Shown in pieces: positions 1 to 9,103 of a stretch of DNA of 64,000 bases. The notes below the pieces were generated by a model that was not told the origin of the DNA, searched no databases, and worked only from the letters and a program-made list of their open reading frames with translations. The stretch's first letter is position 1; each line of letters starts with the position of its first letter. A program made the position numbers and the translations under genes. Source of the DNA: Methylacidimicrobium sp. B4 (GTDB taxonomy: Bacteria; Verrucomicrobiota; Verrucomicrobiia; Methylacidiphilales; Methylacidiphilaceae); NCBI RefSeq assembly GCF_017310545.1, contig NZ_CP066203.1, forward strand, positions 620,001-684,000. Reading direction: 5' to 3'.

Positions 1-771
1 CCACTCCCGAACCGCCCTCTCCAGCGCGGGAGGCGGAGGCGGAACGGATTCCTCCGTCCGAGCCGTCGAATAGTAGAGGCCGTCGTTATCGTCCTTGTAG
101 CGCTCGCCATCGGTCCAATAATAGAGCTTTAGCCTTACGACCGCATCCCTGGGGACCTGGATCGGCTCCGTCTCCCAAATCGGCCAGCCGGCGTCGTTGC
201 GGTGGTCGGTGCGCCCGAGATCGATCTCCTTCGGCCCGGCGGCCTCCTGGCCTACGATGCGCCAATGCAGGACGATCCGCCCGACCTCGGGCGAGGCAGC
301 AACCTGTGCGGTGAAAACGCCGTCCCGAACGTCCGCTTGCCGCAGCTCGACCTGGAGCGACGGGAACCCGAAATGGAAATTGTGGCCGAAATCGCTGTCG
401 TAGCGCTTCGGGCCGTGGGGGCTTTCATATTCGAACCAGGCGGCCATTTCGCGCGCTCCCGCGGGAATCGCGGCATGGCCGACCAATACGCTTCCGTCGC
501 CGGTCTCGTCATAGTCGGGAGAGGTCAGCATTCCGGACGGGGAGTACAGCGGAGTGACGCTGACCACGTCGGTGGGCGGAAAGCGGAGATGCGCCGTGAT
601 CCGGTGGGCGGGGTCGCCGAAGATGTAGTGCTCCTCTGCCGGCACGATGCGCCTGGGATCGTAGCGCAAGGTCACAGTTTGCCCCGGCTGGAAATTGCCC
701 CTGACCAGCTCGTGGAAGTCGGCCGTGAAGGTAATGCGGGGCGGCAAGTTGCCGAAAGGTCGCGGGATCAT
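1..771 (-). CDS. Unknown protein, C-terminus beyond window edge
   Basis: The minus-strand frame is open from ATG at 771 to the window edge (257 codons), so the C-terminus is missing. An AAGGAG Shine-Dalgarno lies about 11 nt before the ATG, and the gene follows the GH31 stop by 25 nt, so the two are probably co-transcribed. No signal peptide or membrane segment is visible. The N-terminal part is beta-rich and reads like a repeated Ig-like or carbohydrate-binding fold; a phrase such as QTVTLRYDPRR followed by a second domain with LKLYYWTDGERYKDDNDG is reminiscent of DUF6209-type proteins, but that is from memory and uncertain. Its place behind a glucan-acting enzyme suggests a role in the same polysaccharide pathway. 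No function is assigned. Confidence 0.6.
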   Translation of the reverse strand, partial: MIPRPFGNLPPRITFTADFHELVRGNFQPGQTVTLRYDPRRIVPAEEHYIFGDPAHRITAHLRFPPTDVVSVTPLYSPSGMLTSPDYDETGDGSVLVGHAAIPAGAREMAAWFEYESPHGPKRYDSDFGHNFHFGFPSLQVELRQADVRDGVFTAQVAASPEVGRIVLHWRIVGQEAAGPKEIDLGRTDHRNDAGWPIWETEPIQVPRDAVVRLKLYYWTDGERYKDDNDGLYYSTARTEESVPPPPPALERAVREW

Positions 772-796
772 GGCAGGTCGAGCTCCTTGTCGAATT

Positions 797-3637
797 TCAA
801 TCACCTCTCCAGTCGTCTCTGGATCCATGTGGGCCGACTGCGATCGTAACCGAGGCCCGGTCGTCCATGACCTTGACGACGAGCGAGCGGGTGCCGGGAT
901 CCTGAGCGAACGCGTCTCCTGGCTGGTTGGCAAGCTGGTCGACGCTTGTGAGTTGCGGCAGCGTGCCCCCGTTCACGGTGACCGAGGCGGGCAAGCTCGC
1001 GGTAGTGGGATCGTACAGGACGCGCACGAGGAGATAGGGCTCCGCAGGGGTATAGGCATCGATCAGGCGTTGCACCACGATCGTCCGGACTCCCCCCTGG
1101 GACCTCTGGCTGATTCGTGTCGTTCGGTATTCCCCGTTGCTCTCCGCACGGGTGGTGAACCCGTCATCGAGGTACATCAGGTAATCGCGATCGGGGCCGG
1201 GATAGACGGTGATCTCGAGGGGATTCTGCGGCAGCTGCCCGACATACTGCTCGACCAGCGAGAGCATCGGCAGGATCGCGCCGGCGCGAATGTAGATCGG
1301 CACCTGGTCGAGGCCCGCCACCCAGTCCGGGATGTGGGTGCCCGCAGGGACCGCCGCGTCGAGCGGCGCCGTATTGTCCTTGAATGCGTACCAGGCAGCC
1401 GTGTTGGGAAGGTAGACGCTGCGCGTCGCGACGGGGGGATTCTGTTGCTGCGCCGGGAAGAGAATCGGGGCCACCAGAAAGTCGCGTCCGACGAAAAACT
1501 GATCCCCGAGATGGTGGTAGACCTCGGGATCCGAAGGGTCGTTCAGGAATAGGGCGCGCGCGGGCGGCATGCCGGTCTGCGTCCATTCGTACAGGGCATC
1601 GTAATGGATCTGCAGCATCCGGTAGCGCAGCTCCACGTATTTGCGGCAGTGGGTCGGGACCGGCTCCCCGTAGTTGTAGGGCTCCTGGAACTGCTTGTTG
1701 TATCCGTCGTAGTGATTGCGATACCAGGGCAGGAACGCGCCGAGGTGCATCCACCGCGTCAGCAGCTCGTAGTTGGTGACGCCGCCGTGGACGAAGCCGG
1801 GGCCATAGCTCGATTCGCCGACGCTGGCCGAGCCTTTCGCAAACCCGCCGATGTCGCAGCCCGAGATCGGCACGCCGGAGAGCCCGAGGTTGAGCACCTC
1901 AGGAAGGTTGACCGCGAGGAAGTCCCAGCTCGACGCGGAGTCCCCGGTCCAGAGCGCGCAGTAGCGCTGGATTCCAGCGAAACCGCCGCGGGCGATCATG
2001 AAGTTGCGCCGGTCGGGGCGGAGCGCGCGCAGGCCCTCCCAGGTCGCCTGGGCCAGGAAGAGCGCGTAGGCGTTGTGGCAGGCGCCGTTTGGCGCGTAGC
2101 CCACGCCGTCATTGACCATCAGCGTCAGCGGGAAGGTGTTGTACGCAAACTTCGTCGAATCGAGCGCCGGGCACATCATGTCCTGCCAGATCATGTCGAT
2201 CCCGACCTCCCGGATCAGATGGGCATATTGCTGGCCCCAAACCTGCCGCACGTCCGCTCGGCCAAGATCGGGGTAGTTCCCCGACGACGACAGAGGCATG
2301 TTTCCGTACTGGTTGGGAGTCAGCGGCGGGTACTGGTAGGGATTGAAGCGATTGAAGTTCACTCCGTAATTCACCCCACCAATGAAGAGGGAGCGGCTGG
2401 GTCCCTGCCCGACATAGGTCCCATAGATCAGGCCGCCCATGTTGAGGATGGCCTGGCGTTGCGCATAGACCATGGTCTTTCCGTTCTCGTCCAGCGCGTT
2501 GTCGGTCAGGAAGGGCGTGATGTTGGTCGAGCACTTGAAGCCTTGCGCATGAAGCTTCGCGAGCAGGGCCGGAGCATTGGGAAATTTGATCTCGCTATGG
2601 GTGAAGGTCCGATAGTTGTCCTGGAAGTCGACGTCGATATGCAGCCCGTCGCAGGGTATGCCGCTTTGGCGATAGGCATCCGCTGCGGCCTGCAGCCGGT
2701 TGTGATCGTAATAGCCATAGGCTCCCTGGTGAAACCCTAGTGCGTACCGCGGCGGCATCGGGCTGCGGCCGGTCAGCGTCGTGTATTGGGCCAGGACATC
2801 CTGTGCGTGATCGCCGAGCAGAAAGTAGGTGTCGAGCTCGCCGAAGAGCGCCCCATAATAGATCTTGCCATCCATGTTTGAATAGTCGTTCGATCCTAGG
2901 TTGAAGTAGGATTGCGAGCTATTGTCCAGGAACAACCCATAGGCATAGGGCGCGCCGGCAAATTCCTTGTTCGGGCTGGGATTCACTTCCAGAAGGAAAG
3001 GGATCGACACGTAGAGCGGCTCCGACGGATTGAGCGGCCCCGGGCCCGACGGCACGGTGACGCCCACGCTGTAGGTGTAGTTGTCGAAATTGAACTGCGT
3101 CAGCGTAAAGAGGCTCTTGTTCAGCTGTGCACCGGCCTTCTCGCCCAATCCAAAATACAGGGCCGTTTCCGGCCGTTGCCGGAAGTTGGCGATCACAAAA
3201 TGGCCCGGAATATAGACCAGGTTGTAGGTCGGTGGGTCGGCAGCAATCAGTTGCGCACCGCGGAAGACCTGCAAACGGTAGGGCTGCCGGTCGATCTGGA
3301 CGCGCATCGACCCGGTGTCGACGACCAGGCGAGCCGGCGAGTCTTCCGTGACGGTCAGGCTCACGGGCCCAAGATTGAGGTTCACCACGGCGGGCGAGCC
3401 CTGCGGCCCGTAGGTGGCCGTCGGATCCGGGTGGAAGCGAAGGCGGAAGCTCGTCGTCGACAGAAAGGAGAGCAGGATCCGGCGACCTCCCGCGAGTTCC
3501 AGCGTGAAGGTGTCGCCGTTCCGGGTCACGTTCTGAACGGGCCCGGCGGAAGTCCAGTCGCCGCGGTTCGGCGTGAAGTCATTCACCGGGGTGTAATCGA
3601 TGTCCGCAGGGTAAGCGAGGTTGGTCTGGGCGTCCAT
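797..3637 (-). CDS. Glycoside hydrolase family 31 enzyme (alpha-glucosidase or alpha-glucan lyase type)
   Basis: A 946-residue protein with no signal peptide, so probably cytoplasmic. An N-terminal beta-sandwich (about 40-290) precedes the TIM barrel: GLHIDVDFQD (331-340), the nucleophile motif DMIWQDMMCPA with Asp486, the acid/base motif LWTGDSASSWD with Asp566, and SGVPISGCDIGGF (587-599). A C-terminal beta domain follows. This order and both catalytic aspartates are those of GH31, which cleaves terminal alpha-glucosidic bonds. The nucleophile context W-Q-D-M-x-x-P-A differs from the common W-x-D-M-N-E and recalls alpha-1,4-glucan lyases and transglucosylases; that sub-assignment is inference. 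It lies 42 nt downstream of a cytochrome c-like gene and 25 nt upstream of an unknown gene, all on the minus strand. Confidence 0.9.
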   Translation of the reverse strand: MDAQTNLAYPADIDYTPVNDFTPNRGDWTSAGPVQNVTRNGDTFTLELAGGRRILLSFLSTTSFRLRFHPDPTATYGPQGSPAVVNLNLGPVSLTVTEDSPARLVVDTGSMRVQIDRQPYRLQVFRGAQLIAADPPTYNLVYIPGHFVIANFRQRPETALYFGLGEKAGAQLNKSLFTLTQFNFDNYTYSVGVTVPSGPGPLNPSEPLYVSIPFLLEVNPSPNKEFAGAPYAYGLFLDNSSQSYFNLGSNDYSNMDGKIYYGALFGELDTYFLLGDHAQDVLAQYTTLTGRSPMPPRYALGFHQGAYGYYDHNRLQAAADAYRQSGIPCDGLHIDVDFQDNYRTFTHSEIKFPNAPALLAKLHAQGFKCSTNITPFLTDNALDENGKTMVYAQRQAILNMGGLIYGTYVGQGPSRSLFIGGVNYGVNFNRFNPYQYPPLTPNQYGNMPLSSSGNYPDLGRADVRQVWGQQYAHLIREVGIDMIWQDMMCPALDSTKFAYNTFPLTLMVNDGVGYAPNGACHNAYALFLAQATWEGLRALRPDRRNFMIARGGFAGIQRYCALWTGDSASSWDFLAVNLPEVLNLGLSGVPISGCDIGGFAKGSASVGESSYGPGFVHGGVTNYELLTRWMHLGAFLPWYRNHYDGYNKQFQEPYNYGEPVPTHCRKYVELRYRMLQIHYDALYEWTQTGMPPARALFLNDPSDPEVYHHLGDQFFVGRDFLVAPILFPAQQQNPPVATRSVYLPNTAAWYAFKDNTAPLDAAVPAGTHIPDWVAGLDQVPIYIRAGAILPMLSLVEQYVGQLPQNPLEITVYPGPDRDYLMYLDDGFTTRAESNGEYRTTRISQRSQGGVRTIVVQRLIDAYTPAEPYLLVRVLYDPTTASLPASVTVNGGTLPQLTSVDQLANQPGDAFAQDPGTRSLVVKVMDDRASVTIAVGPHGSRDDWRGD

Positions 3638-3679
3638 GACAAGGATCCTGTGGTTGACGATTGCGGAGGCCCCAGGCGA

Positions 3680-5365
3680 TCAATGTGCGATGTCGATGAA
3701 GCCGGCGGGCCCGCGCGGCTTGGCCGGGGCCGAGTTTGGCAGCGGCGCCGTTTGCGCTTCAATCTGAAGGAGCCAGGAGAAGTTCCCGTTGCCGGTCTTC
3801 CCGAAATGCGAGTTCTCGCCAAAGATCGGGATCTTCCGCCCATTGCCGTCCCGCTTGAGGCTTCCGTCCTCGTTGGTCCGGAATCCAACGGCGGCGCCGG
3901 CGGAGTAGTGGCAGCCGACGCAGCTTTCCGTGCCGAACACCGGCGTGCTATCGATCGGCGGTGCGCCGTCTGCCAGTCGATCGTCCTGCTCCAGCGGGCC
4001 GGCCGGCTGCAGCCCTTTCTGGAAATAGGTCTCCATCGTCGTGTTCACCAGGAAGACAGGGACCATATCGCCGGGCGTCTTGTGCGTGATGCTCTCCGGT
4101 GCGCTCATGTTCCCCCCAGCAAAGGCGGGCGCGTTCGGGTGCACCGGCCACTGCGTCCCGATGAGCTCGTAATACTGGAAGACCGAATGCTCTCTGCGCA
4201 GCGCCGCCTGCACCTCCGCGTTGAGCGCCGCCGTCGAAGCGGCGATCTTCTTGTCGAGTGGATTGAGCGTTCCCTGGGTCGGCACCTCGACTCGCGTCAC
4301 CTGGACGGGGGTTGTGGTCAGATGCTCGATCCAAGTGGTGGCCTTGGCGGGGTCGGGCTCGATCACCGGCGACCCGCTCCTCGGATCGAGGGTCGCGTTC
4401 TTGGGCGGCAGCTGGTTGGGCGTAGCATGGGAATGCGGGTCGAAGAAGTTCGGATGGGATTCGCCTCCCCCGGGAAGGGGGTTGGAGCGCACGTTGTCGA
4501 TCTGCTCGAACGTGGCCCAGATCCATTCCGGCGACGAGCGGGTCCGCATCGCAATATGCATGCCCACCAATCCCGCATCGATCTCGCGTGTCGGTGGCTC
4601 CTGGCCGTCCGGAAAGGGCTCGGCGAGCTGGACGCGGACGCGGCGCGTGAAGAAGCGGCTGCGATCATCGTTAGCGCCGAGCTCCTTCCACGCAAACTTC
4701 ACCTCGATCGCGCCGCGCAGCCGTTTGGATGCCGAGCCGATGGGGAAGGAGATCTCGTTATCGTCGGCTTTCTGCGTATATTCGACTTGGCCGTCGAGGC
4801 TATAGAGCTTGTGGCTGACGAGGTAGTCGAACTCTTCCTTGTTCACCAGCACTTCGTAGCGGACCCATTTCCCGTTCTGATCGACCAGCGGGCCCGAAAA
4901 GGCCTGAAAATTCTGATCTGCGCTGGTCGTATGCTGCCGCCACGCCGCCTTCGGGCGGAAGAGGGAGCTCTCTTCCGCGGTCGCTTGGCTCGGGTTCCAA
5001 GGCCTGGGACGGGCCCCCTCCGTCAGGAAGATGGTGCTGGCGGGTCGCCAGAAGCTCCAGACCCGCTCCGCGAAGCCGTCGGCGATCGTCTTGCCTCGGG
5101 CCGGCTTTCCGTCGGACGCCGCAGGCCAGTTCAACGCGATGAAGGTCTGCCACGCGAGAATGTCAAACTCCCGTTGCGCTTCGAGCACTCGACCCTCTCG
5201 GTCGAGACGATCCACCACCGCCCGATCGACGTCGTAGGGAAGGTTTGAGGAGAACGGCAACGGGAAGGAGCGCCCAGCCGGCGATTGCGCAAACGCGGTT
5301 GAGGCGAATGCCAGAAGGCCGGCACCGAGAGCCGAGCGACAGAACCTGGTCCCCATAAACGCCAT
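3680..5365 (-). CDS. Exported mono-heme cytochrome c-family protein
   Basis: The start at 5365 is preferred over an upstream in-frame ATG at 5422 because GGAGGGG sits just before it and the protein then begins with a clean signal peptide (MAFMGTRFCR, then a hydrophobic stretch ending AFAQ). The mature protein of about 535 residues is therefore periplasmic. A single heme-binding CVGCH lies at about residues 482-486 of 561, near the C-terminus. A central stretch with GLVGMHIAMRT and WIWATFEQIDNV is typical of large cytochrome c-like proteins of unknown function that carry one C-terminal heme. It is the first gene of a run with the GH31 gene and an unknown gene. The pairing of a periplasmic cytochrome with a glucan enzyme is odd and may be only positional. 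Confidence 0.75.
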   Translation of the reverse strand: MAFMGTRFCRSALGAGLLAFASTAFAQSPAGRSFPLPFSSNLPYDVDRAVVDRLDREGRVLEAQREFDILAWQTFIALNWPAASDGKPARGKTIADGFAERVWSFWRPASTIFLTEGARPRPWNPSQATAEESSLFRPKAAWRQHTTSADQNFQAFSGPLVDQNGKWVRYEVLVNKEEFDYLVSHKLYSLDGQVEYTQKADDNEISFPIGSASKRLRGAIEVKFAWKELGANDDRSRFFTRRVRVQLAEPFPDGQEPPTREIDAGLVGMHIAMRTRSSPEWIWATFEQIDNVRSNPLPGGGESHPNFFDPHSHATPNQLPPKNATLDPRSGSPVIEPDPAKATTWIEHLTTTPVQVTRVEVPTQGTLNPLDKKIAASTAALNAEVQAALRREHSVFQYYELIGTQWPVHPNAPAFAGGNMSAPESITHKTPGDMVPVFLVNTTMETYFQKGLQPAGPLEQDDRLADGAPPIDSTPVFGTESCVGCHYSAGAAVGFRTNEDGSLKRDGNGRKIPIFGENSHFGKTGNGNFSWLLQIEAQTAPLPNSAPAKPRGPAGFIDIAH

Positions 5366-5419
5366 AGTTTCCCCTCCCGCCACACCCAAGCACTCAGCGT
5401 GCCTAAAACACTTAAAAAG

Positions 5420-5448
5420 CATTAAGCCTCATTCTTTCCGGAGGTCAA
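5420..5448 (-). promoter_or_regulatory. Candidate promoter for the cytochrome c/GH31 run
   Basis: On the minus strand TTGACC (5448-5443) is separated by 17 nt from TTAATG (5425-5420), in an AT-richer patch about 55 nt ahead of the cytochrome start. It matches sigma70 consensus only in part. Confidence 0.35.
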
Positions 5449-5950
5449 TCAGATTTCCCCCGAGTGCGATTGACCCATCCCCGGGCCACGAAGCCTCGTC
5501 CACTCCCCAGAAGGGAACTCGGCGTGACCGAGCACAAGGATTGGCGCCGGGAGCTTCAACCGAAACCGCTCCATCTCCTCCACCGCTGCGCATCTGCCTG
5601 GTGCGACTCACCGAGGGCCAAGGAAACCATCCTTATGACCAGAGCAGCGGTCAGGGGATCCACTACCTCCTGCACCGCTGCTGCGGACGACAGCTCCGCT
5701 GCGTCAGGACCGCTCCCCATCTCTTTTTCCGATCCGATCCTCAGGCGGGCGACGACCCTTGGCTTCCGGCCTTTGGAAGAGCAGACTTGTCCGAATCGAA
5801 GGACGGGAGTCCGTCGGGAGCTCCTCCAGGGGCGGGTGACCGGGGGGAGCCCGATGCGCCTGGCTTGGGCGCGCGAGCAAGAAGCAGCCAAGCGGCTCCC
5901 AAGGGCATTTTTTCGGTGGGCAGGGGCGCGGTAGTCTGCTAAGCGGGTTG
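5449..5950. other. Intergenic region, no gene seen
   Basis: About 500 nt between two divergent runs. Several overlapping open frames exist on both strands, but they are rich in Arg, Ala and Pro, lack ribosome binding sites and match no family I recognise. It probably holds only the promoters of the two flanking operons. Confidence 0.5.
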
Positions 5951-5951
5951 G

Positions 5952-8162
5952 ATGCAGGGACCGGGGACGAGATCGGGACGCGACGAGAGGCTCGATCCTC
6001 AGGGCCGCTTTCGTGCGGCGTGGAGGCCCGTAATGGCGGCCGTCCGCCAGTTGGGGCCGGAGGAGCTCGCTCGCCGCGCGACCGCGCTCAACCGCCTGAC
6101 CGACCTGGCCGGACCGTTCGGCGATGCGCCACGCTCCATCTACGATCCGCTGCCGGTCTTGCTGACCGCCAGCGAGTTTTCGGGGCTCGAGGCGGCGGTC
6201 CGAGGGCGGGCCCGCCTGCTGGGCCTGGTGCTCGAAGATCTCTACGGGCCCCAGAGCCTCCTCCGCCGGGGCCAGATTCCCCCCGCGCTCGTGCTCGGGC
6301 AGGGCCGGTTTCTGCGCGGCCTCCATACTCGGGCCCCCCTGGCGGCGCCCCGCCTTTCCCTCTACGCCGCCGACCTGATCCGCACCCCCGACAACCGGTT
6401 CCGACTCCTCCGGGATCATGCGGGGGCGATCTCGGGCCTCGGCCATGCGCTGAGCCTCCGCCGCCTGGCTGCGGGCATTCTTCCGGAGCTCTTTCCCGCT
6501 GGCGGCTTGCGCTCCCTGCGCCCGGCGCGCGAGATGCTGGTCGACCATCTCTACCGCGAAGCCGAGGGACGGCTCGTCGCCGTACTTTCCGCCAGCACCG
6601 CCTCGCGCCCGAGCCCGGAAGCGGTCGACGAGGCCCTCCTCGCCCGCTCCCTCGGGCTCCTGCGGATCGAGCCGGGCGACCTCGCCACGCGCAACGGCGG
6701 CTTGCACATGAAGACGCTGAGCGGCCTGCTTCCGATCGCCACCTTGATCCGCGGGATCTCCGGGGTCGACCTCGATCCGCTCGAGCAGGGCGGACGGCCG
6801 GCCCGGGGCGTCCCGGGCGCCTTCGGTGCCCTCCGCGCCGGGGTCCTGACCATGTGGAATGCCCCTGGGACGGCCCTGGTGGAGGCGGCGGAGCTCCTCC
6901 CCTTCCTCGACCAGCTCTGCGAGCCCTTGCTGGGCGAGGGTCCGCTGCTCTTGCGCGCCACCGAGGAGGATCGGGCGCTCGCCTCGCAGGCGCCTTTCGC
7001 TGACAACCAGGCCACCACCGCGGCCCCGATCGCCTTTCGGCTCTTCGCCTGGAATGACGGGACGGAGTGGCGGGTCTTGCCCGGCGGGCTCGGCCTGCCG
7101 CTCGAAGCTTCCGGGCCAGACACCCCCTCACCCGGTTTGAAGGATCTCTGGGTGCTCGAGTCGGAGGAAGACTCCTACATCGTCGGGCCTCCCCCGGTGG
7201 AACCGCCCGATCTTGGACCCTTCCTCGCCGCCGCCCACCTCCCCTCGCGGCTGGCCGACAACCTCTTCTGGCTCGGCCGCTCGGTCGAGCGGCTGGAGGC
7301 CGCCTGCCGCCTGCTCATGCTCGCCCTGCCGCGCCTCGAGTCGGGCACCTCGCTGCCGCGCGACATCGCCGAGCGCACCCTCCTCATCCATTGCCTCGCC
7401 CGGGCCGGGCTTTTGTCCGCCGACATCGCCGGGGGCGCCGTCTCAGGACGGCTGCTGCGCCAGACCCTGGCGCGCGGCCGGCCGATCGGAGGGCTAGTCA
7501 AGGAGGTCGACCGGCTGGTCAATGTTTCCTCCGAGCGGCTCTCGCCCTCGATGCTGGCCACGGTCCGCTTTGCCCTTCGGCAAGCGGCCGACAGCCTCCC
7601 CAACGAGGAGACCGCACTCCCCATGCTGCTCAGCTTCGCGGCCACCTTTGCGGGCATTGCGGCCGAGAACATGTCCCGCGATGGTGGATGGCTCTTCCTC
7701 GAAATGGGTCGGCGGCTCGAGCGCGGAGAGACGATGGCGGAGAGCTTCGCCATCCTGCTCGACGCCCCGCCCGAAAGGCTCGAGCCGGGGATGGCGCTGA
7801 GCATCGAGCTGGCCGATTCGGTCTTGAGCTACGATCTGCGCCACGCGGGCATCCTCTCTCCCGGCCCCGTGCTCTCGATGGTCCTGGCCGACCTCTTCAA
7901 CCCACGTTCGCTCGCCTTCCAGTGCGCAGCGCTGCGCGCCTGCCTCGAGCGCCTGGGCGCCGACGACGACGCGGAGACCGTCCACCAGCTGCAACGGGAG
8001 GTCACTAACCTGGTCGGTGTCGCCTCCGGCCTGGGCGAGCCTCTGCGGGAGGCGGCCGCCAAGCTCCGCCTCCTCTCCGACCGGATGCACCGGCGCTTCT
8101 TTGCGCTGCTGCCCGAAGCGCACGCCCTCGAGGAAAACGAAGTCCGCGAGCCTGCGCCATGA
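5952..8162 (+). CDS. Circularly permuted ATP-grasp / alpha-E domain fusion protein
   Basis: A 736-residue two-domain protein. The N-terminal half carries the permuted ATP-grasp pattern: an opening DERLDPQGRFRAAW, LGPEELARR, later NGGLHMKTLSG and FRLFAWNDGTEWRVLPGG. From about residue 425 the alpha-E helical domain (DUF403) begins with LPSRLADNLFWLGRSVER. In other genomes the two domains are often separate adjacent genes. The family is predicted to ligate or modify peptides together with transglutaminase-like partners, and its chemistry is not established. The next gene overlaps the stop by 4 nt (ATGA), and a third family member follows, so this is an operon. The start at 5952 keeps the conserved opening segment; the internal ATG at 6033 would remove it. 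Confidence 0.88.
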   Translation: MQGPGTRSGRDERLDPQGRFRAAWRPVMAAVRQLGPEELARRATALNRLTDLAGPFGDAPRSIYDPLPVLLTASEFSGLEAAVRGRARLLGLVLEDLYGPQSLLRRGQIPPALVLGQGRFLRGLHTRAPLAAPRLSLYAADLIRTPDNRFRLLRDHAGAISGLGHALSLRRLAAGILPELFPAGGLRSLRPAREMLVDHLYREAEGRLVAVLSASTASRPSPEAVDEALLARSLGLLRIEPGDLATRNGGLHMKTLSGLLPIATLIRGISGVDLDPLEQGGRPARGVPGAFGALRAGVLTMWNAPGTALVEAAELLPFLDQLCEPLLGEGPLLLRATEEDRALASQAPFADNQATTAAPIAFRLFAWNDGTEWRVLPGGLGLPLEASGPDTPSPGLKDLWVLESEEDSYIVGPPPVEPPDLGPFLAAAHLPSRLADNLFWLGRSVERLEAACRLLMLALPRLESGTSLPRDIAERTLLIHCLARAGLLSADIAGGAVSGRLLRQTLARGRPIGGLVKEVDRLVNVSSERLSPSMLATVRFALRQAADSLPNEETALPMLLSFAATFAGIAAENMSRDGGWLFLEMGRRLERGETMAESFAILLDAPPERLEPGMALSIELADSVLSYDLRHAGILSPGPVLSMVLADLFNPRSLAFQCAALRACLERLGADDDAETVHQLQREVTNLVGVASGLGEPLREAAAKLRLLSDRMHRRFFALLPEAHALEENEVREPAP

Positions 8163-9031
8163 CCCTCTACCGGCTCCACCACACCACGGTCTACGACTAT
8201 ACCGAGGACGCGGTGGTCCTGGGCACCCATTTCCTCCATCTCCTGCCGCGCGAGCGTCCCGGCCAGGCCGTCCTCGCCGCCCAGCTCGACATCTCCCCGA
8301 CTCCCGACAGCCGCCGGGACGAGATCGATCACTTCGGGAACTTGACCACGACCGTCTCGATTACCGGGGCGCACCGGGAGTTCCGGGTAGCGATGAGCGC
8401 CACGGTCGAAGTCGGCCAGCCGGCCCCTCCCGCCTCGACCCCGCCCTGGGAGGAGATCGCCGCCCGCGGCCTCGGCGACGTCGATCTGGCCGAGTTCTGC
8501 TTGCCGAGCGCGCTCGCGACACCCGATGCGGAGATCGCGGCCTATGCCGCCAGGAGCTTCCCGGCGGGCCGATCGATTCGGGATGCGCTGCTCGACCTCA
8601 ACGGGCGCCTCCACGCCGACATGACCTACGAGCCCGGGGCGACCGGCAGCGCCACCACCGCCTCCCAGGCGTTCGCCGGCCGCCGGGGCGTCTGCCAGGA
8701 CTACGCCCACCTCATGCTCGCCTGCCTCCGCGCGCTCGGGCTTCCGGCGCGCTACGTCTCGGGCTACCTGCGCACCCAGCCGCCGCCGGGGCAGGACAAG
8801 CTCCGGGGGGCCGATCAGTCGCACGCATGGATTTCCGCGTGGGCCGGACCGGAGGCGGGCTGGATCGACCTCGACCCGACCAACCGCCTGCTGGTCCGGG
8901 ACGAGCATGTGACCCTCGCCTGGGGACGCGACTTCCATGACGTCTCTCCCCTGCGGGGCATCATCGTGGGTGGCGGACGCCACACGGTACAGGTCCAGGT
9001 CGATCTCGACCCGCTCCTGCTCCCGCTCTGA
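8159..9031 (+). CDS. Transglutaminase-like cysteine protease-fold protein
   Basis: 290 residues. It starts with MTLYRLHHTTVYDYTEDAV, the N-terminal beta domain that typically precedes bacterial transglutaminase-like domains. The catalytic core is visible: Cys in GVCQDYAHLMLACLRALG, His in SHAWISAWAG and Asp in GWIDLDPTN, so the Cys-His-Asp triad is intact. No signal peptide is present, so it is cytoplasmic. It overlaps the ATP-grasp/alpha-E gene by 4 nt and is followed 72 nt later by the large transglutaminase/DUF2126 gene. This three-gene set is a recurrent bacterial locus thought to act on peptides or amide bonds, with unknown substrate. Confidence 0.9.
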   Translation: MTLYRLHHTTVYDYTEDAVVLGTHFLHLLPRERPGQAVLAAQLDISPTPDSRRDEIDHFGNLTTTVSITGAHREFRVAMSATVEVGQPAPPASTPPWEEIAARGLGDVDLAEFCLPSALATPDAEIAAYAARSFPAGRSIRDALLDLNGRLHADMTYEPGATGSATTASQAFAGRRGVCQDYAHLMLACLRALGLPARYVSGYLRTQPPPGQDKLRGADQSHAWISAWAGPEAGWIDLDPTNRLLVRDEHVTLAWGRDFHDVSPLRGIIVGGGRHTVQVQVDLDPLLLPL

Positions 9032-9103
9032 TCGGATGAGGAAATTCCTTTCCAAAGTCCTCCCGCCGTGCTGACTTTCTCCGGGAACAAGCCCGGAGAC
9101 CCG

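Noticed and set aside
2912-5248. A 778-residue plus-strand frame opposite GH31 and the cytochrome gene
   Set aside because: Antisense shadow; the minus-strand genes have catalytic, heme-binding and signal motifs and ribosome sites.
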